Shown: one piece after another, positions 1 to 6,942 of the stretch
How positions within the stretch are numbered: the stretch's first letter is position 1
How the letters are laid out: every line of letters starts with the position of its first letter
Assembly (NCBI GenBank): GCA_021845705.1
Contig: JAJZVJ010000024.1
Coordinates: 1-12,587 of the forward strand
Origin: a bacterium
GTDB taxonomy: Bacteria > Elusimicrobiota > Elusimicrobia > Elusimicrobiales > UBA9959
Direction: 5' to 3'
DNA: 12,587 bases
The notes under the pieces: model-generated
Databases searched by the model: none
Told to the model about the DNA's origin: nothing
What the model saw: the letters and a program-made list of their open reading frames with translations, nothing else
Translations under genes and position numbers: made by a program

Positions 1-116
1 CATGAAGATTTAGCAGCTTTGCCCGGCCGGACCGGGACTTAAATGCAGGGGGAAAAATAACCAGCCGCGCCGTCTATCAATATAAAGGCGGGTAAAGGCC
101 GGAGAGTATCCTTACC
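1..116 (+). other. Left-edge leader region upstream of the CoA ligase gene
   Basis: No gene is supported here. Frame 1 stays open from the window edge to a TAA at 40-42, so the last 13 codons of an upstream gene could be present, but the stretch is too short to judge. A short GC-rich inverted repeat lies at 22-36 (CCCGG, 5-nt loop, CCGGG). A TATAAA hexamer at 81-86 could be a -10 element, but no convincing -35 lies upstream. GGAGAG at 101-106 is the likely ribosome binding site for the ATG at 117, with a 10-nt gap. Confidence 0.4.
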
Positions 117-1589
117 ATGAAAAACGAAAACCTGTTGTTCAAACCCTGGGCGGAGCTGAAGGAGCTGCAGAACCGGAAGCTGCACTGGTTCGTAACTACC
201 AAGGTATATCCCTTCAGCCCTTATTACCGGGCCCTCTTCGACAAGAACAAGATAGACCCGGACAGCATCCGGACGGTAGAGGACCTCAGAAGGATACCTT
301 TCACCACGAAAGCGGACCTTGTGCGCATGTCGGGAGAGGGAAAGACCAGGGACCTTATCCTGCAGCCGACCGAGCAGCTTATTAAGAAATACCTGCCTAA
401 GGCGGAGCTTTTAAAAATAGCTGCCGCCAAGCTCTTCAGGGGCAAGGAATATCTGAAGGAAAGCCTCGAGAAGGAATTCAGGCCCATTTTCCTCACCAGC
501 ACGGCCGGAACCACCACGGGCCAGCCGATGCCGTTCCTCTACACGGCCTACGACCTGGAGAACCTTAAGATCTACGGCAAGAGGATAGTGCAGATCTTCG
601 GGATGGAAACCGACGAGACGGTGGTGAACCTTTTCCCTTACGCCCCGCACCTCGCCTTCTGGCAGGTATTCTTCGCGGGAACGGAAGCCGGGATACTGAT
701 ATTAAGCACCGGCGGCGGCAAGACCATGGGGACCGAAGGGAACCTCCGCTCCATATTGAAATTAAAACCGAAACTCCTGGTGGGCGTGCCGGCCTATGTT
801 TACCACCTGCTTAAAGAGGCCAGGCGGCAGAACCTGGACTTCAGCTTCGTCAAGAAGATAGTGCTTGGCGCGGCCCGGGCTCCGGTAGGCTTTAAGCGCA
901 AGCTGGCCGCGCTCCTTAAAGAGATGGGTTCTTCCGACGTGCAGATCTTCGGCACCTACGGCTTTACCGAGGCCCGCACGGCCTGGCCGGAATGTCCCAC
1001 CGATATAAGCGTGATGAGCGGCTACCATACCTTCCCTGACAGGGAAGTGTTCGAAATAATAGACCCGCAGACCGGCGCCCCGGCCGGGGAAGGGCAGGAC
1101 GGGGAAATAGTTTACAGCAGCATAGACAGCCGCGGTTCCTGCCTGCTGCGTTACCGCACGGGGGATTTTGTGAAAGGCGGGATCACCTGCGCGCCCTGCC
1201 CCCATTGCGGGCGCACCGTGCCCAGGATCTCGAGCGACCTGGTGCGGGCTTCCAACATAAAGGACCTGCAGATCTCCAAGATAAAAGGAACGCTGGTTAA
1301 TTTCAACAAGCTGGAATTCATCCTGGACAGCAAAGCCGAAATTAACGAATGGCAGATAGAGATCTCAAAAAAAGATAACGACCAGTACGAGGTCGACGAG
1401 ATCTCCCTTTTCGTCAACCTCCTCCGGGACGAGAACCGGGCGGAATTCGCGGCGGAACTTAACAGGCAGCTGCTCGCGGAAACGGAAGTAACCTTCAACA
1501 AGATAGAGTTCGTGTCCCACCAGGAAATACAGCAGCGCATAGAGATAGACTCCGCGGTGAAGGCGAAGAAGATAGTGGACAAGAGATAA
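117..1589 (+). CDS. PaaK-type (phenylacetate-CoA ligase family) acyl/aryl-CoA ligase
   Basis: The 490-residue product belongs to the adenylate-forming enzymes, which activate a carboxylic acid with ATP and join it to CoA through an acyl-AMP intermediate, here in the cytoplasm. The phosphate-binding loop TSTAGTTTGQP is at residues 127-137. The FGTYGFTEA motif (A5) is at about 278-286 and YRTGD (A7) at 346-350. The C-terminal VKAKKIVD (481-488) resembles the GKAKRVVD end of PaaK enzymes and should carry the catalytic lysine (Lys482). Cys358, Cys361 and Cys364 precede GRTVPR, as in the cysteine-containing CGRTxPR segment of PaaK. The gene is followed after 37 bp by fadI- and fadJ-like genes, so it may supply acyl-CoA to beta-oxidation in place of a FadD. 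The substrate cannot be read from the sequence; phenylacetate, other aryl acids or fatty acids are all possible. The family is secure, the substrate is not. Confidence 0.88.
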   Translation: MKNENLLFKPWAELKELQNRKLHWFVTTKVYPFSPYYRALFDKNKIDPDSIRTVEDLRRIPFTTKADLVRMSGEGKTRDLILQPTEQLIKKYLPKAELLKIAAAKLFRGKEYLKESLEKEFRPIFLTSTAGTTTGQPMPFLYTAYDLENLKIYGKRIVQIFGMETDETVVNLFPYAPHLAFWQVFFAGTEAGILILSTGGGKTMGTEGNLRSILKLKPKLLVGVPAYVYHLLKEARRQNLDFSFVKKIVLGAARAPVGFKRKLAALLKEMGSSDVQIFGTYGFTEARTAWPECPTDISVMSGYHTFPDREVFEIIDPQTGAPAGEGQDGEIVYSSIDSRGSCLLRYRTGDFVKGGITCAPCPHCGRTVPRISSDLVRASNIKDLQISKIKGTLVNFNKLEFILDSKAEINEWQIEISKKDNDQYEVDEISLFVNLLRDENRAEFAAELNRQLLAETEVTFNKIEFVSHQEIQQRIEIDSAVKAKKIVDKR

Positions 1590-1591
1590 AA

Positions 1592-1609
1592 CGGCCCGTT
1601 CCCGGGCCG
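1592..1609 (+). other. Intergenic hairpin between ligase and thiolase genes
   Basis: A perfect 7-bp inverted repeat (CGGCCCG / CGGGCCG) with a TTCC loop begins 3 nt after the ligase stop. There is no T-run behind it, so it is not a standard intrinsic terminator. It could slow RNA decay, cause partial termination or alter relative expression within the operon. Its right arm with flanking TT (TTCCCGGGCCG) recurs exactly at 5040-5050. Confidence 0.5.
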
Positions 1610-1626
1610 GGCTGACAGGAGATTTT

Positions 1627-2904
1627 ATGGAAAGAATAGCGATAGTCGACGGCATACGGACCCCGTTCGCGAAAGCGTGGACGGTTTTTGAGGATATCCC
1701 GGCGCAGAAGCTGGGCGCGCTCTGCGTGCGCGAGCTGCTGGAGCGGACCGGCCTGGCCCCGGGCCTGGTGGACGAGGTTATTTTCGGCTGCGTCGCGCAG
1801 CCGATGGAGGCCTCCAATATAGCCAGGGTGATCTCCCTTAACTCCGGCATACCCGAAAGGAAACGGGCCTACACGGTAAGCCGCAACTGCGCTTCCGGGC
1901 TGGAGTCCGTCACCAGCGCCTGGGAAAAGATAATCACCGGGATGGACGAGATAGTGATAGCCGGCGGGACCGAGTCCATGTCCAACATCCCGTTCTTCTT
2001 CGGGAAAGAGATAACCAAGACCCTTACCCGGCTGGGTAAGGCGAAAACGGCCTGGGAAAAGCTCAGGCTTATCGCCGCTGTCAGGCCGGCGCAGCTAAAG
2101 CCGGTCCTGGGCCTGGTCGAAGGCCTTACGGACCCCGTCTGCGGCCTGAACATGGGCTCCACCGCCGAGGTCCTGGCCAAGGAACTGGGCATTACCAGGC
2201 AGGAGCAGGACGACTTCGCTTTGCGCAGCCACCAGCGCGCCGTCGCCGCCAGGGCTAAACTTAAGGAAGAGATAGTGCCCGTTATAACGGGAAGGAAATT
2301 CGACGCGGTGCTGGAGGACGACAACGGCCCGAGGGAGAACCTGACGCCGGAAGCCCTGGCGAAGATGAAACCGTATTTCGACCGGGCGGCGGGCACGGTA
2401 ACGGTGGGCAATTCCTGCCAGGTCACCGACGGCGCCTGCTGCATGCTGGTGATGAAAGAAGAAAAAGCCAAAGCTATGGGCTATGAACCCCTCGGCTATA
2501 TCCGCTCCTACGCTTACGAGGGGCTTGACCCGTCCAGGATGGGCCTGGGCCCGGCTTACGCCATCCCGGCGGCTTTAAAGAAAGCCGGCCTGGCCCTGAA
2601 GGATATCGGCGTAACCGAGATAAACGAAGCTTTCGCGGCGCAGGTGCTGGCCTCCGTCCGCATGCTGGCCTCCAAGAAGTTCGCCGAAGAGAACCTGGGC
2701 CTTTCCGCCGCCGTAGGCGAACTTGACCCGGACAAGCTGAACGTGAACGGCAGCGGCATCTCCGTCGGGCATCCCGTGGGCGCCACAGGCTCACGCCTCA
2801 TCCTGACGGTCCTGAAGGAAATGAAAAGACGCGGCCTGCAGTACGGCCTGGCTTCGCTTTGCGTGGGCGGCGGGCAGGGCGGCGCGGTAGTGCTTGAAAG
2901 ATAA
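1627..2904 (+). CDS. fadI: Acetyl-CoA acyltransferase (3-ketoacyl-CoA thiolase), FadI type
   Basis: This 425-residue thiolase would cleave 3-ketoacyl-CoA with CoA to acetyl-CoA and a shortened acyl-CoA, the last step of beta-oxidation. The nucleophilic Cys88 sits in SRNCASG. NEAF is at 333-336, the GHPVGATG box with His382 at 381-388, and Cys412 in the C-terminal CVGGGQGG. All four thiolase landmarks are intact. The length and the extra segment at about 120-170, rich in Lys, Arg and hydrophobic residues, resemble FadI and the mitochondrial trifunctional-protein beta subunit more than the shorter FadA or PhaA biosynthetic thiolases. In those relatives this region contributes to membrane or partner contacts. 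AGGAG at 1617-1621 precedes the ATG. The stop overlaps the ribosome binding site of the next gene, a fadJ-like alpha subunit, so the two probably form a trifunctional complex. The symbol is by resemblance. Confidence 0.9.
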   Translation: MERIAIVDGIRTPFAKAWTVFEDIPAQKLGALCVRELLERTGLAPGLVDEVIFGCVAQPMEASNIARVISLNSGIPERKRAYTVSRNCASGLESVTSAWEKIITGMDEIVIAGGTESMSNIPFFFGKEITKTLTRLGKAKTAWEKLRLIAAVRPAQLKPVLGLVEGLTDPVCGLNMGSTAEVLAKELGITRQEQDDFALRSHQRAVAARAKLKEEIVPVITGRKFDAVLEDDNGPRENLTPEALAKMKPYFDRAAGTVTVGNSCQVTDGACCMLVMKEEKAKAMGYEPLGYIRSYAYEGLDPSRMGLGPAYAIPAALKKAGLALKDIGVTEINEAFAAQVLASVRMLASKKFAEENLGLSAAVGELDPDKLNVNGSGISVGHPVGATGSRLILTVLKEMKRRGLQYGLASLCVGGGQGGAVVLER

Positions 2905-2908
2905 GGAG
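2903..2908 (+). promoter_or_regulatory. Ribosome binding site that fixes the fadJ start
   Basis: AAGGAG overlaps the TAA stop of the thiolase gene (2902-2904) and lies 6 nt before the ATG at 2915. This favours the ATG over an in-frame TTG at 2894, which lies inside the thiolase gene and has no comparable site at the right distance. The overlap suggests translational coupling of the two subunits. Confidence 0.8.
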
Positions 2909-2914
2909 AATACC

Positions 2915-5005
2915 ATGGGCGCTCTGAATCTTAAAATTGAAAACGAGATAGCGGTGCTGGCGTTCGACCTGCCGGGCTCCAGAGTGAACACCCTGGACGC
3001 CGCGGTAATGGGCGAACTCTCCGCTGCCATAGACGAAGTGGCCGCCAAAAAACCCAAAGCCCTTGTAATAACCAGCCTTAAAGACGGCGTCTTCATCGCC
3101 GGCGCGGATATTAAAGGGTTCGAGCGCATAAAGAACGAAGCCGAGGCCGAGACCCTGGCGCGGGAAGGGCAGGAGATCTACAATAAGCTCGCCGCCCTGG
3201 AAATGCCGACGGTGGCGGGCATAAACGGCGCCTGTCTCGGCGGCGGCTTCGAGCTGGCTTTAGCCTGCAAATACCGGCTGGCCGGGACGGGGAGCAAGGT
3301 AAAGATAGGACTTCCCGAGGTAAGCCTCGGGATACTGCCCGGCTGGGGAGGTACGCAGCGGCTTCCCAGGCTGGCCGGGCTGTCCCGGGCGCTGGAGCTG
3401 ATACTTACCGCGCGGATAATTTCCGGGAAAGACGCGCTGAAATACGGCATAGTGGACCGGCTTTACCCCGAGACGCTCCTGGCCGCCGGGGCCGTGGATT
3501 TCGCCCTTGAGGTCCTGGCCGGACGCCTGCCGGCGAAAAAAAAGAAACGTTCCCTGCTGCAGGCTTTCCTGGAGGACACTCCGCCCGGCCGCGCGCTTAT
3601 GTTCAGCCAGGCCGCAAAAAAGGTCCTGGAGAAAACAAAGGGCTTCTACCCGGCGCCGCTCAAGGCCCTTGAAGTCATAAAGGCGACCTGCGGCGGGGAA
3701 ATAGCCGCGGGGCTTGAACTGGAAAGGAAGGGGCTGGCCGCCCTGGCCGTCACCGAGGTTTCCAGGAACCTCGTCAAAGTTTTTTTCCTCAACGAGAAGT
3801 TCAAGAAATTCCCGTGGGTGGACGGCAGCGTAAAGCCGCTCCCGGTGGACAAGTGCGCCGTGGCCGGCGCCGGCATCATGGGCGGGGGGATAGCCCAGCT
3901 GGTGAGCTCGCGCGATATCCCGGCCCGGGTCAAGGACATAAATTACGAGGCCCTCAAACAGGCGCTCAGGACGGCCGACGGCATTTACAGGTACGCCCTG
4001 AAAAAGCGGAAAATGAACAAGTACCAGGCCGCGCATAAGATGGGCCTTATCTCGCCCACCCTGACCTACAGCGGCTTTAAGAACGCCGGCCTGGTGATAG
4101 AAGCGGTGGTGGAGGACCTGGGAATAAAGCAGAAAGTGTTCCAGGAACTGGAAGAGAACACTTCCCAGCATACTATCCTCGCGTCCAACACCTCCTCGCT
4201 TACCATCTCCGCGATAGGAGAGAAAGTCCGGGACAAGAGCAGGCTGGCCGGTATGCACTTCTTCAACCCGGTGAACAGGATGCCGCTGGTGGAGGTAATA
4301 AAGACGGAGCACACCAGCCCGGAGACGCTGGCCACCGTTATAGCGTTCGCCAGGAAACTTGGCAAGATAGTAGTTGTGACCAAGGACTCGCCCGGCTTCC
4401 TGGTGAACCGGATACTTGTACCCTACCTTAACGAGGCGGCTTTATTGGTGGAAGAGGGGATGCCGATAGAAAGGATCGACGCGGTCGCCAAGGCTTTCGG
4501 CATGCCGATGGGCCCGATAGAGCTGATAGACGAGGTGGGCATAGACGTAGGCGCCAAAGTGGCGAAGATACTGGAAAAAGCCTACGGCGACAGGATGCGG
4601 GTCAGCGGGCTGCTGGAGGCTACAAAGCACGCCGGCCTGCTGGGCAAGAAAAAGAACAAGGGGTTTTATATTTACGGCGACGGGGAGAAGAAAGTGAACC
4701 CGGGGATCTACGGCCTTGTGCAGGCCGCCGTGAAACGGGAGATCCCGGACGAGACGGCACTTAAGCGGATGATCTACGGGATGATAAACGAAGCCGGCAG
4801 GTGCCTTGAAGAAAAAGTGGTGGACGACGCGCAGGCGGTGGATATAGCCATGATAATGGGCACCGGCTTCCCTCCGTTCAGGGGCGGCCTCTGGCAGTAC
4901 GCCGAAGATACGGGCCTCGCGAACATAGTTATAGACCTGGCGGCCCTTGAAAAGGAATTCGGCGCGCCGCGTTTCTCTCCCTGCGCCTACCTCAGCCGCA
5001 GATAA
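2915..5005 (+). CDS. fadJ: Fused enoyl-CoA hydratase / 3-hydroxyacyl-CoA dehydrogenase (beta-oxidation alpha subunit)
   Basis: The 696-residue protein joins a crotonase domain (about 1-190) to a 3-hydroxyacyl-CoA dehydrogenase with its NAD domain (about 312-490) and C-terminal helical domains (about 492-696). It would hydrate trans-2-enoyl-CoA and oxidise the L-3-hydroxyacyl-CoA with NAD+. In the crotonase part IAGADIKGF (61-69) and NGACLGGGFE (104-113) form the oxyanion hole. Glu113 and Glu135 (in GLPEVSLGI) match the two catalytic glutamates of FadB. The dinucleotide loop GAGIMGGGIA (318-327) is intact, with Asp341 ending the next strand. HFFNPVNRMPLVE (448-460) carries the catalytic His448 and Glu460, and Asn498 lies in GFLVNR. 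Length and domain order match FadB/FadJ, which are about 715-730 residues. Pairing with an upstream FadI-like thiolase favours FadJ over FadB, but the distinction is not certain. Substrate chain length is not evident. Confidence 0.92.
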   Translation: MGALNLKIENEIAVLAFDLPGSRVNTLDAAVMGELSAAIDEVAAKKPKALVITSLKDGVFIAGADIKGFERIKNEAEAETLAREGQEIYNKLAALEMPTVAGINGACLGGGFELALACKYRLAGTGSKVKIGLPEVSLGILPGWGGTQRLPRLAGLSRALELILTARIISGKDALKYGIVDRLYPETLLAAGAVDFALEVLAGRLPAKKKKRSLLQAFLEDTPPGRALMFSQAAKKVLEKTKGFYPAPLKALEVIKATCGGEIAAGLELERKGLAALAVTEVSRNLVKVFFLNEKFKKFPWVDGSVKPLPVDKCAVAGAGIMGGGIAQLVSSRDIPARVKDINYEALKQALRTADGIYRYALKKRKMNKYQAAHKMGLISPTLTYSGFKNAGLVIEAVVEDLGIKQKVFQELEENTSQHTILASNTSSLTISAIGEKVRDKSRLAGMHFFNPVNRMPLVEVIKTEHTSPETLATVIAFARKLGKIVVVTKDSPGFLVNRILVPYLNEAALLVEEGMPIERIDAVAKAFGMPMGPIELIDEVGIDVGAKVAKILEKAYGDRMRVSGLLEATKHAGLLGKKKNKGFYIYGDGEKKVNPGIYGLVQAAVKREIPDETALKRMIYGMINEAGRCLEEKVVDDAQAVDIAMIMGTGFPPFRGGLWQYAEDTGLANIVIDLAALEKEFGAPRFSPCAYLSRR

Positions 5006-5016
5006 CCGCGGCTGGG
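4991..5016. terminator. Inverted repeat spanning the fadJ stop codon
   Basis: CAGCCGC (4993-4999) pairs with GCGGCTG (5008-5014) around an 8-nt loop that contains the TAA stop. One T-G and one C-G pair extend the stem at 4991-4992 and 5015-5016. No T-run follows. With the stronger hairpin just downstream it may help separate the convergent transcripts, but this is inference from position. Confidence 0.35.
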
Positions 5017-5026
5017 CGCCGGCTGC

Positions 5027-5050
5027 CGGCCCGGGACGGTTCCCGGGCCG
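5027..5050. terminator. Strong hairpin between convergent fadJ and acyl-CoA dehydrogenase genes
   Basis: A perfect 10-bp inverted repeat (CGGCCCGGGA / TCCCGGGCCG) with a CGGT loop fills most of the 47-bp gap between two stop codons facing each other. It could act on both strands as a shared transcription barrier or as 3'-end protection. No U-tract follows on either strand, so classical intrinsic termination is not shown. The right arm shares 11 identical bases with the hairpin at 1592-1609. Confidence 0.5.
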
Positions 5051-5052
5051 CG

Positions 5053-6837
5053 CTATTTCCCGAAAATATATTTTTCCGCTTCTATGGCCGCTTCGGCAAG
5101 CTTGCGCTTGGCCTTAAGCAGACCTTCCGCGTTATAAGCGCCGTACCTGGCGATGGCCGCGAGCAGCTGCGCCAGGTCCTTGCCGTCCTTGATGTAATTG
5201 GCCGAGCGCCGCGCGGCGGACGCCGCTTTTTCAGAGGCGTTGAAAGAGAATATCCTGACCGCCGCCAGCACGGCGGTCTTCCTGTCCCCGCTCAGGGCCG
5301 GCAGTATCTTCTCGGCCCTCAGCACCGCGCTCTCGATAGCGAAGATATTAATGGCTATGTCGGAAAGCGCTATCAGCACCTCCTGCTCGTCCTTGATGGA
5401 GAACAGGAACTTGCGCATGGCGGCCCCGGAAAGCGCGAGGAAGAGCTTCTTAAGGCCCGCGAGCAGGGTTTTCTCGGCGGCAAGCGGGCCGGAACAGGCG
5501 GGGAGGGCCGAAGCCGGGTCTTTCAGGAAGTCCGCGGCTTTCGAGACTTCGTCTTTAAGCGGGATATCGCCTTTAACCCCGCGGCTCATAATAGTTCCGC
5601 AGACCAGCATGCGGTTTATCTCGTTGGTGCCCTCGAAGATCCGGTTTATGCGCTCGTCGCGGTAGAACCTTTCCGCCGGATAGTCCTGTATAAAGCCGTA
5701 GCCGCCGTAGATCTGGAACACCTCGTCCACCACGAAGGCCAGCGCGTCGCTGCAGAACACCTTGGAGATGGCGCATTCTATGGCGTATTCCTCTATGCCT
5801 TTCTGATAGACCTTGTAATAGTCGGGGGTGTCTTTCTCTATCGGGGCGAGCTTGTCGTCTATCATGCCGGCCAGGCGGTAGACCAGGGATTCCGACGCGA
5901 AGATCTCGGCGGTCATGTCGGCTATTTTTTCCTTAATGGCCCCGAACTTGCTGATAAGGCTGCCGAACTGCTTGCGCTGGTTGGCGTATTTAATTCCCTC
6001 GGCGAGGGCTATTTTGGCCGCGCCCGTCACGCCGGCGCCGAGCTTAAGGCGCCCTATGTTAAGAACGTTGAAAGCTATCTTATGCCCCTTGCCCTCCTCT
6101 CCAAGGAGGTTTTCCGCGGGGACCTTCACGTTCTCCAGGACTATCTGGGTGGTGGAAGAGCCCTTTATCCCCATTTTCTTCTCTTCCTGCCCCGCGCTGA
6201 GGCCGGGGGTGGTCCTCTCCACGAGGAAAGCGCTCAGCTTGTCCTTGCCGGTCTTGGCGAAGATAGTGAAGATATTGGCGAAGCCGCCGTTGGAGATGAA
6301 CTGCTTGGTCCCGTTCAGCGTGTAATACTTGCCGTCGGAGGAAAGCTCGGCGGTGGTTTTGGCGCCCAGGGCGTCGCTGCCGGAGCCGGGCTCGGTAAGG
6401 CAGTAGGCGGAAACCCATTCCCCGCTGATGATCTTCGGGAGGTATTTCTCTTTCTGCTCTTTTGTGCCGTAATAGACCAGCGGGAGCGTGCCTATGCCGG
6501 TATGGGCGGAGAAAGTGACGGAGAAAGAGGCCGCGCCGGAGATCTTCTCGGTCATCAGCATGTTGGTGACCTTGTCCAGTTCGAGCCCCCCGTATTCTTT
6601 CGGGGCGTCCAGCATCAGCAGGCCGAGGTCCCCGGCCTTCTTCATAAGTTCCACGTTTATCGAAAATTTCTGCTGTTCTATCTCTTCGAACCTGGGCAGC
6701 ACCTCTTTTTCCACGAACTGCTCCGTGGTTTCAGCTATCTGCTTCTGCTCGTCCGTAAAATCTTCCGGGGTAAAAACATCGGCCCCCGAGATATCGCTTA
6801 TCAGGTATTCCGCGCCTTTGAACAGTTTGTTAGCCAT
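5053..6837 (-). CDS. Acyl-CoA dehydrogenase, FadE-like, with C-terminal extension
   Basis: This 594-residue flavoprotein would oxidise acyl-CoA to trans-2-enoyl-CoA, the first oxidative step of beta-oxidation, passing electrons to an electron-transfer flavoprotein. The N-terminal helical domain (about 28-140) is followed by the FAD/substrate segment YCLTEPGSGSDA (145-156) and NGTKQFISN (175-183). QIYGGYGFIQDYPAERFYRD (374-393) precedes RIFEGTNEINR (399-409), whose Glu402 is the expected catalytic base. About 160 residues beyond the core form an alanine-rich helical tail. In this it resembles Bacillus FadE and VLCAD/ACAD9 rather than 380-residue short- or medium-chain enzymes. The start is MANKLF at 6837. 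A longer frame reaching 7071 is rejected because it crosses the divergent promoter region and runs antisense into surE. GGGGGAT about 9 nt upstream is the likely ribosome binding site. Chain-length preference is not shown. Confidence 0.93.
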   Translation of the reverse strand: MANKLFKGAEYLISDISGADVFTPEDFTDEQKQIAETTEQFVEKEVLPRFEEIEQQKFSINVELMKKAGDLGLLMLDAPKEYGGLELDKVTNMLMTEKISGAASFSVTFSAHTGIGTLPLVYYGTKEQKEKYLPKIISGEWVSAYCLTEPGSGSDALGAKTTAELSSDGKYYTLNGTKQFISNGGFANIFTIFAKTGKDKLSAFLVERTTPGLSAGQEEKKMGIKGSSTTQIVLENVKVPAENLLGEEGKGHKIAFNVLNIGRLKLGAGVTGAAKIALAEGIKYANQRKQFGSLISKFGAIKEKIADMTAEIFASESLVYRLAGMIDDKLAPIEKDTPDYYKVYQKGIEEYAIECAISKVFCSDALAFVVDEVFQIYGGYGFIQDYPAERFYRDERINRIFEGTNEINRMLVCGTIMSRGVKGDIPLKDEVSKAADFLKDPASALPACSGPLAAEKTLLAGLKKLFLALSGAAMRKFLFSIKDEQEVLIALSDIAINIFAIESAVLRAEKILPALSGDRKTAVLAAVRIFSFNASEKAASAARRSANYIKDGKDLAQLLAAIARYGAYNAEGLLKAKRKLAEAAIEAEKYIFGK

Positions 6838-6942
6838 TTTAGTATCCCCCGGCCGTAGCCGACGCCAGATTGCAGACAGTAAAAACATTATATTAAAAAG
6901 CCCGTCTTTTGGGACGCGGCTATAATTACTATAATTAAACTG
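6838..6942. promoter_or_regulatory. Divergent promoter region for the acyl-CoA dehydrogenase and surE operons
   Basis: This 105-bp gap between two divergent starts has an AT-rich core at about 6880-6940 that stands out from the GC-rich surroundings. On the plus strand the hexamer TATAAT occurs twice, at 6921-6926 and 6930-6935, as a tandem 9-nt near-repeat (TATAATTAC, TATAATTAA). On the minus strand TATAAT reads from 6892 to 6887, about 50 nt before the dehydrogenase start. No good -35 hexamer is seen at 16-18 bp from any of the three. TTGGGA at 6909-6914 is 15 bp from the second plus-strand -10. No operator-like palindrome was found. Confidence 0.55.

Noticed and set aside
1..42. C-terminal tail of an upstream gene in frame 1
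   Set aside because: Thirteen codons ending in TAA at the window edge are too few to separate from chance.
2894..2914. TTG start seven codons upstream for the fadJ gene
   Set aside because: It lies in the end of the thiolase gene. The ATG at 2915 has an AAGGAG at ideal spacing and begins the crotonase domain directly.
3260..4312. Antisense open frame of 350 codons opposite fadJ
   Set aside because: It is rich in Gly, Arg, Gln and His as expected of a shadow frame, and it lies wholly within a clearly functional gene.
6896..6910. Possible hairpin AAAAG...CTTTT in the surE upstream region
   Set aside because: Only five mostly A-T pairs around a short loop, too weak to claim as a terminator or regulatory stem.
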